A DNA stretch of 64,000 nt. Origin: Ovis canadensis. Lineage: Eukaryota; Chordata; Mammalia; Artiodactyla; Bovidae. The notes under the pieces were generated by a model that searched no databases, was not told where the DNA came from, and saw nothing but the letters and a program-made list of their open reading frames with translations. Positions within the stretch are counted from its first letter, which is position 1; every line of letters starts with the position of its first letter. Made by a program: the position numbers and the translations under genes. Positions 9,700 through 21,075 of the stretch are shown piece by piece. The stretch spans positions 34,358,501 to 34,422,500 of the forward strand of contig NC_091245.1 in assembly GCF_042477335.2 (NCBI RefSeq), read 5' to 3'.

Positions 9700-11878
9700 G
9701 CATACAGTCAACAAAAACAAGACCAGGAGCTGACTGTGGCTCAGATCATGAACTCCTTATTACCAAATTCAGACTCAAATTGAAGAAAGTAGGGAAAACC
9801 GCTAGACCATTCAGGTATGACCTAAATCAAATCCCTTCTGATTATACAGTGGAAGTGAGAAATAGATTTAAGGGCCTAGATCTGATAGACAGAGTGCCTG
9901 ATGAACTATGGATGGAGGTTCGTGACATTGTACAGGAGACAGGGATCAAGGAAAAGAAATGCAAATAAGCAAAATGGCTGTCTGGGGAGGCCTTACAAAT
10001 AGCTGTGAAAACAAGAGAGGTGAAAAGCAAAGGAGAAAAGGAAAGATATAAGCATCTGAATGCAGAGTTCCAAAGAATAGCAAGAAGAGATAAGAAAGCC
10101 TTCTTCAGCGATCAATGCAAAGAAATAGAGGAAAAGAACAGAATGGGAAAGACTAGAGATCTCTTCAAGAAAATTAGAGATACCAAGGAAACATTTCATG
10201 CAAAGATAGACTCGATAAAGGACAGAAATGGTATGGACCTAACAGAAGCAGAAGATATTAAGAAGAGGTGCCAAGAATACACAGAAGAACTGTACAAAAA
10301 AGATCTTCACGACCCAGATAATCATGATGATGTGATCACTAATCTAGAGCCAGACATCTTGGAAAGTGAAGTCAAGTGGGCCTTAGAAAGCATCACTACA
10401 AACAAAGCTAGTGGAGGTGATGGAATTCCAGTTGAGCCGTTTCAAATTGTGAAAGATGATGCTGTGAAAGTGCTGCACTCAATATGCCAGCAAATTTGGA
10501 AAACTCAGCAGTGGCCACAGGACTGGAAAAGGTCAGTTTTCATTCCAATCCCAAAGAAAGGCAATGCCAAAGAATGCTCAAATTACCGCACAATTGCACT
10601 CATCTCACATGCTAGTAAAGTAATGCTCAAAATTCTCCAAGCCAGGCTTCAGCAATACATGAACCTTGAACTCCCTGATGTTCAAGCTTGTTTTAGAAAA
10701 GACAGAGGAACCAGAGATCAAATTGCCAACATCTGCTGGATCATGGAAAAAGCAAGAGAGTTCCAGAAAAACATCTATTTCTGCTTTATTGACTATGCCA
10801 AAGCCTTTGACTGTGTGGATCACAATAAACTGTGGAAGATTCTGAAAGAGATGGGAATACCAGACCACCTGACCTGCCTCTTGAGAAATCTGTATGCAGG
10901 TCAGGAAGCAACAGTTAGAACTGGACATGGAACAACAGACTGGTTCCAAATAGGAAAAGGAGTACATCAAGGCTGTATATTGTCACCCTGCTTATTTCAC
11001 TTCTATGCAGAGTACATCATGAGAAATGCTGGACTGGAAGAAGCACAAGCTGGAATCAAGATTGCTGGGAGAAATATCAATAACCTCAGATATGCGGATG
11101 ACACCACCATTATGGCAGAAAGTGAAGAGGAGCTAAAAAGCCTCTTGATGAAAGTGAAAGAGGAGAATGAAAAAGTTGGCTTAAAGCTCAACATTCAGAA
11201 AATGAAGATCATGGCATCCAGTCCTATCACTTCATGGGAAATAGATGGGGAAACAGTGGAAACAGTGTCAGACTTTATTTTGGGGGGCTCCAAAATCACT
11301 GCCAATGGTGACTGCAGCCATAAAATTAAAAGACGCTTACTTCTTGGAAGAAAAATTATGACCAACCTAGATAGTATATTCAAAAACAGAGACATTACTT
11401 TGCCGACAAAGGTCCAGCTAGTCAAGGCTTTGGTTTTTCCTGTGGTCATGTATGGATGTGAGAGTTGGACTGTGAAGAAGGCTGAGCACTAAAGAACTGA
11501 TGCTTTTGAACTGTGGTGTTGGAGAAGACTCTTGAGAGTCCCTTGGACTGCAAGGAGATCCAACCAGTCCATTCTGAAGGAGATCAGTCCTGGGATTTCT
11601 TTAGAAGGACTGATGCTAAAGCTGAAACTCCAGTACTTTGGCTACCTCATGTGAAGAGTTGACTCATTGGAAAAGACTCTGATGCTGGGAGGGATTGGGG
11701 GCAGGAGGAGAAGGGGACGACAGAGGATGAGATGGCTGGATGGCATCACTGACTCGACGGACGTGAGTCTGAGTGAACTCCGGGAGATGGTGATGGACAG
11801 GGAGGCCTGGCGTGCTGCGATTCATGGGGTCGCAAAGAGTCGGACACGACTGAGCGACCGAACTGAACTGAACTGAGC
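9700..11878 (+). mobile_element. BovB LINE, 5'-truncated, the largest copy here
   Basis: About 2.2 kb of an RTE-clade BovB element. The endonuclease part is missing. The end of the linker region, the reverse transcriptase, the C-terminal region and the typical short-period 3' tail (gaactgaactgaactga) are present. BovB is an autonomous LINE whose 3' end is shared by the Bov-tA and Bov-A SINE families, which are generally taken to use its machinery. The tail places it in sense orientation. The 5' border near 9700 is inferred, and no clear target-site duplication was found. Confidence 0.92.
10005..11492 (+). pseudogene. BovB reverse transcriptase, degraded
   Basis: The open frame is 495 residues. 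Reverse-transcriptase landmarks are the catalytic-aspartate block FIDYAKAFD (residues 261-269), the HQGCILSP block (from residue 321) and the YADD active-site box (residues 363-366; bases 11091-11102). Both aspartate blocks are intact. The same frame is open before it (9780-9965) and after it (11493-11876), and is closed by TAA at 9966-9968, TAA at 11490-11492 and TGA at 11652-11654, so the start at 10005 is simply the first ATG after a stop. The arginine usual before QG in this family reads as histidine. The copy lacks the 5' endonuclease and cannot be autonomous. In life the protein would prime reverse transcription at a nicked chromosomal target. Confidence 0.9.
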
Positions 11879-11959
11879 AAGATGAGTGCCGCAAAAATGT
11901 ACAAAGAACTAGCTGAGTAAGAACCAAGAATCCTGGAGCAGCTTTGGAGGCAGGCAGAC

Positions 11960-12140
11960 TAATGTGTGAAATCCCGTGAGGTGTGTGAGGTCAGGCAGCT
12001 TAGTTCTGCTTTCTGAGTGTCAGTTTCCACATCTATAAAGGGGATTAATGATATTCATGACTAAGACTGTGGGAAGCATCAAATTAAAGGAAGCATGTCA
12101 AAGTATTAATCACTATGATTGGACAAAACATGACAAACAA
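11960..12140 (+). mobile_element. MIR-like SINE
   Basis: It shows the MIR core order: 'cagtttccacatctataaa', 'ggggattaatgatatt', then a decayed 3' part. Confidence 0.5.
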
Positions 12141-12149
12141 ATATAACTA

Positions 12150-12690
12150 GTGCTATCATTTTGGGCTGAAGAGATCAGAGAATGCTTCCTAAAGGGGGTG
12201 ACTTTTTAAAAAAAAATATTTATTTATTTGGCTGCATTGGGCCTTAGTTATGATACTCAGACTCTTCATTGCCATGCATGAGCTTCTGTAGTTATGGCAC
12301 ATGGGCTTAGTTGCCCCTTGGCATGTGGGATCTTAGTTCCCCAACAAGGGATCTAACACGGGTCCCCTGCATTGGAAGATGAATTCTTAGCCAATGGACC
12401 ACCAGGGAAATCCTCAGTAGGTGGCTTTTAAGCTCAGATGTGAAGGATGAATAAAAGGGCCTTTGAAGGGAAAGAAAGTATATTAGTCAGGGCGAGGGGA
12501 ACAAAGGATAAAAGACAACTCTGAGGAATAACGATATGTACCCTGAGCTACTGTAAGGGCTTCAGGGAAGCATGGAGAGGGGCTGTCATCAAGAGAGCCT
12601 GAATGGTGAGCCAAGGATTTGGACTTCATTCCCTACGTACTGGGGAGCTTTTAAAGATTTTTTTGAACATCAGCATGACATAGTCATAAT
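12150..12690 (-). mobile_element. L2 fragment, antisense, split by a CHR SINE
   Basis: The antisense wording of the L2 3' half ('gaatgcttcctaaagggggtgac', 'ctcagatgtgaagg', 'tttggacttcattcc') continues on both sides of the SINE at 12206-12415. Confidence 0.52.
12206..12415 (-). mobile_element. CHR-type SINE
   Basis: Antisense copy: an A/T-rich tail (tttttaaaaaaaaatatttatttatttgg), 'ggctgcattgggccttag', and the reversed head ending 'ggaccaccagggaaatcc'. Imperfect duplicated flanks (ggtgactttt near 12197, ggtggctttt near 12420) match a target-site duplication. Confidence 0.8.
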
Positions 12691-13432
12691 GTGTAACTGG
12701 GGCAGGTTACTTAATTTCTTAAAGGAAGGTCTGTAAAGTGGGGGCTGAGAGCCTAGTCAACACAAGAGATGATGAGGGCTTTGGCCCTGGGAATGGAGGG
12801 GAAGGGATGCCTCTGTGTTAGAGGCCACTGGACACAGTGATGGGTAGGTGTTGCCCTTCAGACACTCTTGGAGAGAGGGGAGTGGATCCAGTGTGACATC
12901 TCTGTACCCACCCCACTGCCACCCCCCACCCCATGAGGGATTTCCTGGGTGACGTGTTTGGCTGCCCTGAGGGGTCCCTGGGCACACCGGCCCAGCAGGA
13001 CCGCTCTGCTTTCTCTTCAAGCTCCAGGCTCACCTCCACCCATGACGCAGCGTGAGAGGCTGATGGACTGGCTTAGTGACCGTGGAGAAGGGTGAGTCAT
13101 GTCCAGCAGAGCGCTGTCATCCTACCTGAGCTTCTGTTGTGGAATCTAGTAGAAAGGTCATCAGAACAGGTCTGAAGATGTCTGGTTCAGTCACTGATTG
13201 CCAAGAACTGGCTGAACCCTGTACACAGTTTTTTATCTACAAAATGGGTGGACCTCTCTGAGGTTGGGGAAATCAAATCAGATAATAAATTCTTCTATCA
13301 GTTCAGTTCAGTGTTAATCGGCACCCGCTCTGTCTCAACGTGCTGGGGACAGGGAAATGAGGGAGACATGCGTTCTCCTTCAAGAAGACTGACTTCTAAT
13401 GGGGAAATAGATAAATAAGTAGGAGCCGAAGG
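12691..13432. other. Single-copy DNA with a MIR trace
   Basis: 13170-13300 carries a MIR-like phrase (ttttttatctacaaaatgggtgg). 13300-13425 resembles an old L2-related fragment. The rest was not recognised, and no coding region is supported. Confidence 0.4.
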
Positions 13433-13645
13433 GGCTTCCTAGGTGGCACTGGGGGTAAAGAATCTGCACGACAATGCAGGAGAAACAAGAGACATGGGTT
13501 CGATTCTTGGGTCAGGAAGATCCCCTGGAGTAGGAAATGGCAACCCATCCCGCTAATCTTGCCTGGAAAATTCCATGGACAGAAGAGATTGGCGGGCTAC
13601 ACAGTCCATGGGGCCAAAAGAGTCGAGCATGACTGAGCACACACA
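13433..13645 (+). mobile_element. Bov-tA SINE
   Basis: Sense copy with the longer 'gagaaacaagagacatgggttcg' head variant and a body ending 'gagcatgactgagcacacac'. Confidence 0.85.
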
Positions 13646-13649
13646 CAGT

Positions 13650-13760
13650 ATAGAGCCAAACTTTCCGACGCATAGTTTCACATTTACTAACTCACTTAAG
13701 GCATCTCACGTGAGGTAAAAACAAATTACATCCATTTGACAGATGAAAAATCTGAGGGCC
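13650..13760 (-). mobile_element. MIR-like fragment
   Basis: It has the phrases 'catttactaactcacttaagg' and 'atttgacagatgaaaaatctgagg' of the antisense MIR core. Confidence 0.45.
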
Positions 13761-15554
13761 AACAGACAAAGTGATTGATCTTTTCTGGCATTCTTACATA
13801 GGGTTGAACATAATTCTGTCACAGTTCTTAGCCCTCTCTGTCAGGGTTGGAAATTCAAACATTTATTTCACCCTCCCTGCACCCCCTGCAAACTTGGAAC
13901 TCTGTATAGGCAGGGCTAGCTTATCACGTGTCTGTTGACTACCAGCATCTAGCCCAATCTTGGCATATGGTGATAGAGGCTGGCAGGAAGGGTGAGTGGT
14001 GGGGGAAACACAGATGAAAGTCATGGGGAATCAGCCAAGAGCAGGCTTGGCTTCTCACCTTACCTTTGTTATCGGTTGACCTACTGTAAAACCTCCACAC
14101 TGTGGATATGAACGTATCTCTTTTACAGGAAACGTGCCAGAGGCCGAGATGAGTTATGGAATTTGCCCAAGGTCACATTGAGAGTAACCTGAGAAACTTC
14201 GAACTCAGAGATGACCCCAGAAATCGTGTGCGTGTTGGGGTGGGGTGAAGCTGCTGGTGTGTCCAGCAGTCCAAACCCAGAAGCAGGGCAAAGTTTCTGT
14301 AAGGCATCTGGGTGATTCCTGAAAGCACCTTTATTCGATAGATCCCTATCCTGCCCTCAAGCTTTTACTCTCACCTGTGTTCCTTTCATTTACCCCGACA
14401 GACTCTGGGTGAGTATTTGCTCTACAAATGCTTGAATGGGAAAGCAAAGACGTGAGAGAAATCTCCACAAATGTTGAACTCTTCTTTTGTGCCAGGGCCC
14501 CGGGGTAAAACATTTATTTATGCTTTCTCTTTTCGTTCTCTCGATATCACGATGAAGTAAGTGCTGTTGTGGCTCCAGGTTTATAGAAAGAAACTGAGGT
14601 TTTAAAGTGGGAACTTGGCCTAAAATCACAATGCTGGTAAGTGGCTTTGAATCCAGGCCTGCCAGATTCCAAAGCCTGAACTATCAAGCACTACTTTAAA
14701 GTGAATCCATGGGGGAATGAACTATGGCTCCCCAACTCTTCCTGGAGTGAGCCTCACCCAAGGTCACAGGCTCATTTATTCCCAGTCAAGGGATGTTTTC
14801 TTGTCATTTACTGATCGAACTCTGTCTGCTACTTGCCCAGCAGTCAGACAGCACTGTTTAGTCACCCACTGGACCTGGTGGTCTTTGGGACTTCAAAGGC
14901 TTGCGTTTGAGGATGCGGATTAGCCCCTAATCTGAGAGCTCCCCCAAGGTACCCTCAGAAGGGATCCCTTATGAATCCCAGCATAATGCCAATGGGAGAG
15001 TCTTAAGGAATGGAATCAGGCCAAATAGAGGAGAGGGCAACAGACAGGCTCTCAGGACGTGAGAGTCGTGAGTCAGCAGTGTGTGGTGGCTGCCAAAAGA
15101 AAGAATGTAAACTTCAGTTGCATTAGTAGGAGCACAGTGTCAAATAACAAGGTGACATTGCATTTCCTCCTGGGTCAGATTGGAGCTGAAATGCGGGGCT
15201 AAAGGCTGCTTTCACATTTTCAGATTATCATAGTCAAACCGGAACTTGTCCAAAAAGTTCAGAACCGGAATGGAGGAGGGCATACTGTTGTCTTGTAATG
15301 GCAGAAGGATCTGCATTTCTTTTCTGAGAAAGAAAAGAGGTGAGAAAGTTGGGAGACTCCATCCAACACCCTATGTTACTATGTGCCAAGCTCGGCCTAG
15401 GTGGTTTTCCCTAGTTTTCCTCTGTTTCCCTTTGACCTCTTCTCTTTGAGCCAAATAGGACTCAAGTGAGGATGTAACAGAAAGCTACATTTGGCTCATT
15501 CTTAATGGTGCTTTTCTACCAGTTAAAAAGACAAAGAAAGAAATAATTTGTTTG
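13761..15554. other. Mostly single-copy DNA with two MIR traces
   Basis: MIR-like wording occurs near 14060-14190 (atttgcccaaggtcacattg) and 14510-14690 (ataaagaaactgagg-type, then 'aagtggctttgaatccagg'). The remainder was not recognised, and open frames are under about 80 residues. Confidence 0.4.
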
Positions 15555-15690
15555 AAAAAAAAAATTTTTTTTTAAACATTGGAGTACAGCCGATTAACAA
15601 TGTTGTGATAGTTTCAGCAAAGTCACTGAGTCATACATATACATGTATCCGTTCTCCCCCAAACTCACCTCCCATCCAGGCTGCCACATC
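15555..15690 (-). mobile_element. L1 3' UTR fragment
   Basis: Antisense artiodactyl L1 end: the reversed A-tail (ttttttttaaacattgg), then 'gattaacaatgttgtgatag' and 'tcatacatatacatgtatcc'. Confidence 0.65.
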
Positions 15691-16198
15691 AAAGAAGCAA
15701 ATAATTTTGAAGTAAGAAAAACCTCAGCAAACCTCTGGTCTTTCCTTTGTGTGACGCTGCACCATTACCCGATTTTCCTGAGTCTCACTTTCCTGTCTGA
15801 AAGAGGCAGGTGGTGTACATGAGAATCTGACAGCATGCTATCTATGGGAGCAGTGCAGGGCAATGCTTACACACATAACCCTGGGACCCAGACTGCTGGG
15901 ATCCAACCCTCAGCTTAGGACAACCTTGTTGACTGTTGTTAACTTCTCAGTGCCTCAGTTTCTTTATCTGCAAAATGGGGTTGATGTGTGTAAGGCACTC
16001 AGAACTGTACCTGTTAATAAAGTTAGCCTTCATCATCCTCACCCTCACTCTTTATACATGAAAGTGATGTAATAGATGTTCAAAGAGTGCTGATTTTCCC
16101 CTCCCCATTCTCTTAAGGGAACTCTTTCAGGGTGTCTCTGGCTACCAGCTTCTCATCTCTAGACATCTGGAGAACGTTTCTGTAATAAATATTGTGTT
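15691..16198. other. Single-copy DNA with a MIR
   Basis: A sense MIR-like segment lies at about 15880-16050 ('gtgcctcagtttctttatctg', 'aaaatggggttgatgtg'). Nothing else was recognised. Confidence 0.45.
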
Positions 16199-16396
16199 TG
16201 CGCTAGTCGCTATGTAGTGCCCAATTCTTTTGTGACCTCACGGACTGTAGCCAGCCAGACATCTCTGTCCATGGGATTTCCCAGGCAAGAATACTGGAGT
16301 GGGTTGCCGTTTCCTCCTCCAGGGGATCTTCCCAACCCAGAGACTAAACCTTGGCAGGCGGATTTTTTTACCACTGAGACACATGGGAAGACCTTT
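16199..16396 (-). mobile_element. Bov-tA SINE
   Basis: Antisense copy. The reversed head is shortened (accttggcaggcggattttt). Confidence 0.85.
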
Positions 16397-16683
16397 CAAA
16401 TAGTACAACATCTATTTACATAGATTCAAAGGCAGCTACGTACCTCTGCCTAAATACTGTTTTGGTGAAGAGACAGAGCGAAAAGAAAGCCACCCCCTAT
16501 TTTTAGAAGTTTCCGGTTGTTATTAGTGCTCTTTACAGATTACAATATCTTTTACCTTCGTGACTTCATTCTCGTACCAGTATGCGACTTGCCAGGCAGG
16601 AAGAACACCAATGAGGAAATCAGAGAGGTTCTCTGACTTACCCAGGACCAATAAAATCTGAATAGGTGAACCAGGACTTGAAT

Positions 16684-16897
16684 GCTGGGCTCCCCTGGTA
16701 GCTCGGACAGTAAAGAACTGGCCTGCAATGCGGGAGACCTGGGTTCGATCCCTGAGTCGGGAAGATCCCCTGGAGGATGGCAACCCACTCCAATATTCTT
16801 GCCTGGAGAATCCCCATGGTAAAAGGAGCCTAGCAGGTTATAGTCCATAGGGTTGCAAAGAGTTGGAGATGACTGAGCGACTAAGCACACAGCTCAC
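16684..16897 (+). mobile_element. Bov-tA SINE with a 20-bp target-site duplication
   Basis: Sense copy with a well-preserved B box (gggttcgatccctgag). A perfect 20-bp direct repeat at 16664-16683 and 16898-16917 brackets it, as expected from LINE-driven insertion. There is a short deletion in the body where 'aagggaatgg' is expected. Confidence 0.93.
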
Positions 16898-17219
16898 AGG
16901 TGAACCAGGACTTGAATCAAGGCTTTCTGACTTTAAACAGTAGCACTTATATCAAGCATTGCCCTGACCCCACACATATTCTTGGCCTAGAGTTCTGCTC
17001 CAGGAAGCATGAGAAGGTTACTCAGCCAGGATCCAAACCTTGAAAGCAAATCCCTATATTATTAGAGAGGACTGAGAAGGTGAGATGAGCCTGGAACCCC
17101 AGATGGCCCTGCCTGGAGCCTGAACCCTTAGAGGTGGAGACTTCACCTGGACCACCCTCTGTTCTTAGATGGCAAGACCAGAAGTAAGCAACCAATGCCT
17201 AGAGCTTAGTGCCCCCAGC

Positions 17220-17320
17220 AGCACTCTCCAATCCTATACCTGGACTATCCAATACAAGAGCTACTAGCAACCTAGAATCTTGAGCACTTGTGGTTGAGCC
17301 ATCATCACCCTTGTTTTATA
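17220..17320. mobile_element. hAT/Charlie-type MITE-like fragment
   Basis: The words 'ctggactatccaatacaagag' and 'gagcacttgtggttgagcc' resemble the mammalian MITE whose core reads 'tagccacatgtggcta'. It is highly decayed. Confidence 0.35.
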
Positions 17321-17985
17321 AACATCTCGGTCAGGAAGTTTCTTGGCAAGCAGCATCGCCAGGACTCAGACCGTCTTGGCTTTCCCAAAGCCAAGCTCTT
17401 CCTTCACCATCAGCCGCTTGTCTTCTTTCATACCAGCTGCTTGTCCCACTCCCCAGGGAGCGTCTGTGTCCCCTCCTGAACCCAGACAGGTGATTGGGTC
17501 ACGTCTGCCTATGCAGAGGGGCCCCCCTTCCTGCTCAGCTCCACCTGGACCCAACTCCAGAAGCCACCTGTGTTGTTCTACTGATAACAGTGTTTGCCCT
17601 TCCAAAGCTAGGGCCATAAAAGGCAGCTTTCAAAGTCACTGCCGCAGAAATGTCAACACGAGGGGAGGCCGGTTTCTGAAGTGGAATGTCACCTCTGGGC
17701 TGTCTCAAAGACTGCCAGAAAGATCTTCGAAGTCTAGGAGCCAAGAGTCTAGACTTGCTTCTACAATAATACAAACATGCTGTCCTGCCCTGGGCATGCT
17801 GCCTGCTTTCTCTGGGCCTTGTTTTTGTCATCAGTGTAAGAAGAGGCTTGAACTTTGAAGACTTTATTGGACACTTCTGTCCCTAGAATGTTTAGCTTTC
17901 TTTGCTCTGGATCCTGGGAGGACAACCCCCAAACTCTGCAGGTAATATCTGTGAAATGCATTATATAGCTGTCACCAAGCAGGGG
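17321..17985. other. No gene recognised
   Basis: A plus-strand open frame of 171 residues lies at 17343-17858, but overlapping frames of similar length exist on the minus strand and no domain is visible. It is taken as a chance opening in GC-rich DNA. Confidence 0.4.
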
Positions 17986-18196
17986 GCTTCCCAGGTGGCA
18001 CAGTGGTAAAGAATCTGTCTGCCAATGTACGAGATATAAGACATGGGTTTGATCCCTGGATCAGGAGATCCTGTGGAGAAAGAGATGGCAACCCATTCCA
18101 GTATTCTTGCTAGTAGAATCCCATAGACAGAGGAGCCTGGTGGTCTGCGGTCCATGGGGTCACAAAGAGTTGGGCATAACTGAGTGTCTGAGCAGG
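17986..18196 (+). mobile_element. Bov-tA SINE
   Basis: Sense copy of the longer head type (gagatataagacatgggtttg), with a body ending 'gggcataactgagtgtctgagc'. Confidence 0.86.
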
Positions 18197-18289
18197 ACCT
18201 TATGAAGCCTTCCCCAGACAGGCCTTCCCCATATCCTCTGCTTTAGCTACTCTCTGAAGTATAATACCTAGATAACAATATCTGATATA

Positions 18290-18660
18290 CATTTCCTGAG
18301 TTGTTTTAAAGATATGAAAACCTCCCACCAAATGGAAGATGTTAACTACTTGATGACTATGAGCACATAGCCCTAAGTCTCCTGGAGCCTAAGAACTTAT
18401 AAACAGAATTGTGCACAAGCTGATCACAGAACCAGCGAGCCAGCAACCACTGACCCTCACCCACCACCCTACTAATCTGGCTTTTTAAAATGCTTTGCTG
18501 AAACACTTCTGGGAGCTTGGAACGTTTCAGGGCATGAGCCACCTGCCTCCTTGTACGACCCTGCAATAAACCTTTCTCTGCTCCAAATTGACATTTTGGT
18601 TTGTTTAACTTCACTGTGCGTGGGGCATACAAACTTGCCCTAACGTAGCAACGACCTTCA
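18290..18660 (+). mobile_element. Endogenous retrovirus LTR fragment (solo)
   Basis: A TATA-like 'acttataaac' is followed about 170 bp on by a polyadenylation signal inside 'ccctgcaataaacctttctc' and then a T-rich U5-like stretch ending near 'gcatacaaacttgcc'. This is the order of U3, R and U5 in a bovine-type LTR. No gag, pol or env sequence adjoins it, so it looks like a solo or truncated LTR. Family assignment is from memory and uncertain. Confidence 0.6.
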
Positions 18661-20301
18661 GAACAAAACCACCTCCAATCCTGAACCTGGATTTTTTTCA
18701 AGACCTTCAACAATGTTGCCATTGAAATGGTAAAACTACTCATTAATATCTTGTAAAAAGCGATTTTGTGATTTTCTTACTGTATGAAAACAACGTCCCC
18801 CACTCTCGACACTGGGCCCAGAGCCCCAGAATAGAAACCACAGTCAGACCACTAGGATTCTACAGAGCTCAGGTGTTTGGACAAATTGCCCGCACTTGAG
18901 AACACAAGGCAATTTTCTCAACTTTTAAAACGTTTTCACCTTGCCCCCCCTTTTCTGGGGTTTTCACCCCTGCTTGTAACCTAAACCACAAATAAAACTT
19001 TAAGCCTCTGGCGGCTGGGAGTGGAGCAGTGGCTGCCGAGAACAGCACGGTTCTCGTGGACCTTTTTTCTGCGGCTCTGGAAAACAGCTCTGCAGAGGAC
19101 AGCAGAATGCTCATTTTTCTTTTCCCCCTCTAATTGCAAAAAATATTACCTTGAGTGAAGGGTGGGAAAAGGGCAGATTGGTGTTGATTCGTAGTGGGCA
19201 GAGAGAGACTGGCTGTTTCAGGTGAGTTAGAACAGAGCTGTGGTAGCCCCAAAGATTCACCTATTCCTCCTAGATGAAGCCCCTAAGATTGGCCTCCATG
19301 AAGTCCTTTACTCTAGAACTTGGGACATATAGGTATTTGCTACATAGTTGCAGTTGAATGGATACATTTCTACATTTCTTTACTCTTAACACTTGGCTGA
19401 GCATTCACATCTTCATTCTGTTGCTAAGAAATCCAAAACTCTGAAAAGCCAGCCAATTCATTCAGGGTCATTCTCAAGGTTACCTGGTAGGGCTGATGTG
19501 TGAACCCAGGCTGGCACCAGATTAGACTCCAAAACTCATGCTTTTACTGCCTCTTCCTCTTAGCCACACAGGCCCAAGAAACACTTTGTTCTCAGCTCAC
19601 AGATGAAGCCTGGGCATGATGGATGATGCATGTGAAACTAGATTTCTCTTCTCCAAGCACCCTTTCCCATGACTGCCAGAATTATTCTGTGGGGATGACA
19701 TTTACAATAGAAAGCCCAGCTCAACCCTCTTTCCTGCTGCCTGCTGGACGTCACTGCCTGGATTTATGCTCAGTTCTCTAGACAGAGCATGCTCCATAGT
19801 TGGTGATTATTGTTAGTAAAACACATAAGTCAGTAATGGTATACAGACATTATCCAAATCTCAACTCACTTTATCCAGTATTAGGTTCCTAGTGCATAGA
19901 AAGAGCTTGGCAAATAATTGTTCAGTGAATGAATGGATGGATGGATGAACGAAAGGAGGAATAGATTTTCCCTTCTTCCACCCACCTTCCAACATAGTTT
20001 ATCTGCTGGATTGCCTGCTTCTGCTAAAGACACCCTCCTCCTCCTCCAACCTCTCAAGCCAAAAGCTGAGGACTTCCCCTTGGACATCCCTTTTACATGA
20101 CTCATCAAATTGATTACCACATTCTTTTAATTCTGCTTCTGACATGTCTTTCATGCCTATCCCTCCTCTCCACATTTGAGCTTATGAGCTTCTTGTCTTT
20201 ATTGTTCAAACCTTTATTGGTTAAAAGGAGCAAAATCCCAACTTAAACTTGCTTAAGCAAAATAAGGGGAGATTTAAATCGGAAGAATACAGCTGCCACA
20301 A
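18661..20301. other. Mostly single-copy DNA with a MIR trace
   Basis: 19390-19560 has a MIR-like end (gatgtgtgaacccaggctgg), and 19928-19950 is a short (atgg)n run. No coding region was recognised. Confidence 0.4.
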
Positions 20302-20372
20302 AGACGATGAAGATGATGGTAATGGTGATGGTAATGACGGTGATGTTTGATGTTAATCTTGGTGGCGATGAT
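20302..20372 (+). repeat. Imperfect GATGGT-type simple repeat
   Basis: Repeated gatgatggtaatggtgatgg units with interruptions. Confidence 0.7.
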
Positions 20373-20429
20373 CTGTTCTCTGGATTTCGTCCTCTCTTGA
20401 ATGGTTTTCCAGGCCTGTGTGCGTTTAAG

Positions 20430-20570
20430 GCACAGGCTCTTGACTTAGGAGATCTGGGCTCAAGTCTTTACTCTGCCATCTGAGCTACCTTGACTAAGCT
20501 AGCTTTTTCTCCAAGATTTGTTTCTTTATTCATAAAGGAGCTCTGACATCATTGAGTTGTAAAGAAGTCA
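20430..20570 (+). mobile_element. MIR-like SINE
   Basis: It reads 'ctggggctcaagtctttactc'-type wording, then 'tgccatctgagctaccttgac' and a decayed core. Confidence 0.45.
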
Positions 20571-20657
20571 CAAAAGAGGGGATATTGAAGGAGCTATAAA
20601 TACTGTGCTCCTGGCCAAGGCTTCTTTTATCCGTAGAAGCTTAGTGTGGCAAATGGT

Positions 20658-20795
20658 TGTTGCTGTTCAGTTGCTAAGTTGTGTCCACCTCTTGGTAATC
20701 CCATGACTGCAGCATGCCAGACTTCCCTGTCCTTCATTGTGTCCAAGAGTTTGCCCAAATTCATGTGCACTGAGTCATGATTTCAACACCTTGTT
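20658..20795 (-). mobile_element. BovB 3'-end fragment
   Basis: The antisense BovB terminal about 140 bp: 'gttgctgttcagttgctaag', then 'cctgtccttcattgtgtcc' and 'actgagtcatgatttcaac'. It is strongly diverged. Confidence 0.7.
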
Positions 20796-20859
20796 GTGAG
20801 AAAGCGGCTTATATAACTCGATGAAGCTGTGCAGACCACGGAGGGTCCTGGGTTCTAAG

Positions 20860-21075
20860 TGCAGGTAGTGAGAAGACCTTAATGGATTTATTTAAGCAGC
20901 AGAGAGAGATGTCACAATCAGAGCTGCATGCCAGAAAGATCACCACTTTGCTGCTGTGAGGTGGATGGGTTAGAAGGAGGGGTAACTGGAGGAAAGAACA
21001 GTCAAGAGGCTGTTGTAATGAGTTCAGGCCAGAAAGGGTTTCAGGCAGTGGCCGTAGAACTGGAGAAGAGGGTAC
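20860..21075 (-). mobile_element. L2 fragment
   Basis: Antisense L2 wording: 'gaggctgttgtaatgagttcagg' preceded by a 'gaaagatcaccactttgctgc' segment. Confidence 0.42.

Noticed and set aside
9690-11890. A target-site duplication for the large BovB copy (agcaag near 9695 and 11875)
   Set aside because: Only about six bases match and the 5' border is uncertain, so it could be chance.
17343-17858. 171-residue plus-strand open frame
   Set aside because: No domain, compositional bias, and overlapping minus-strand frames of similar size; no splice or conservation evidence.
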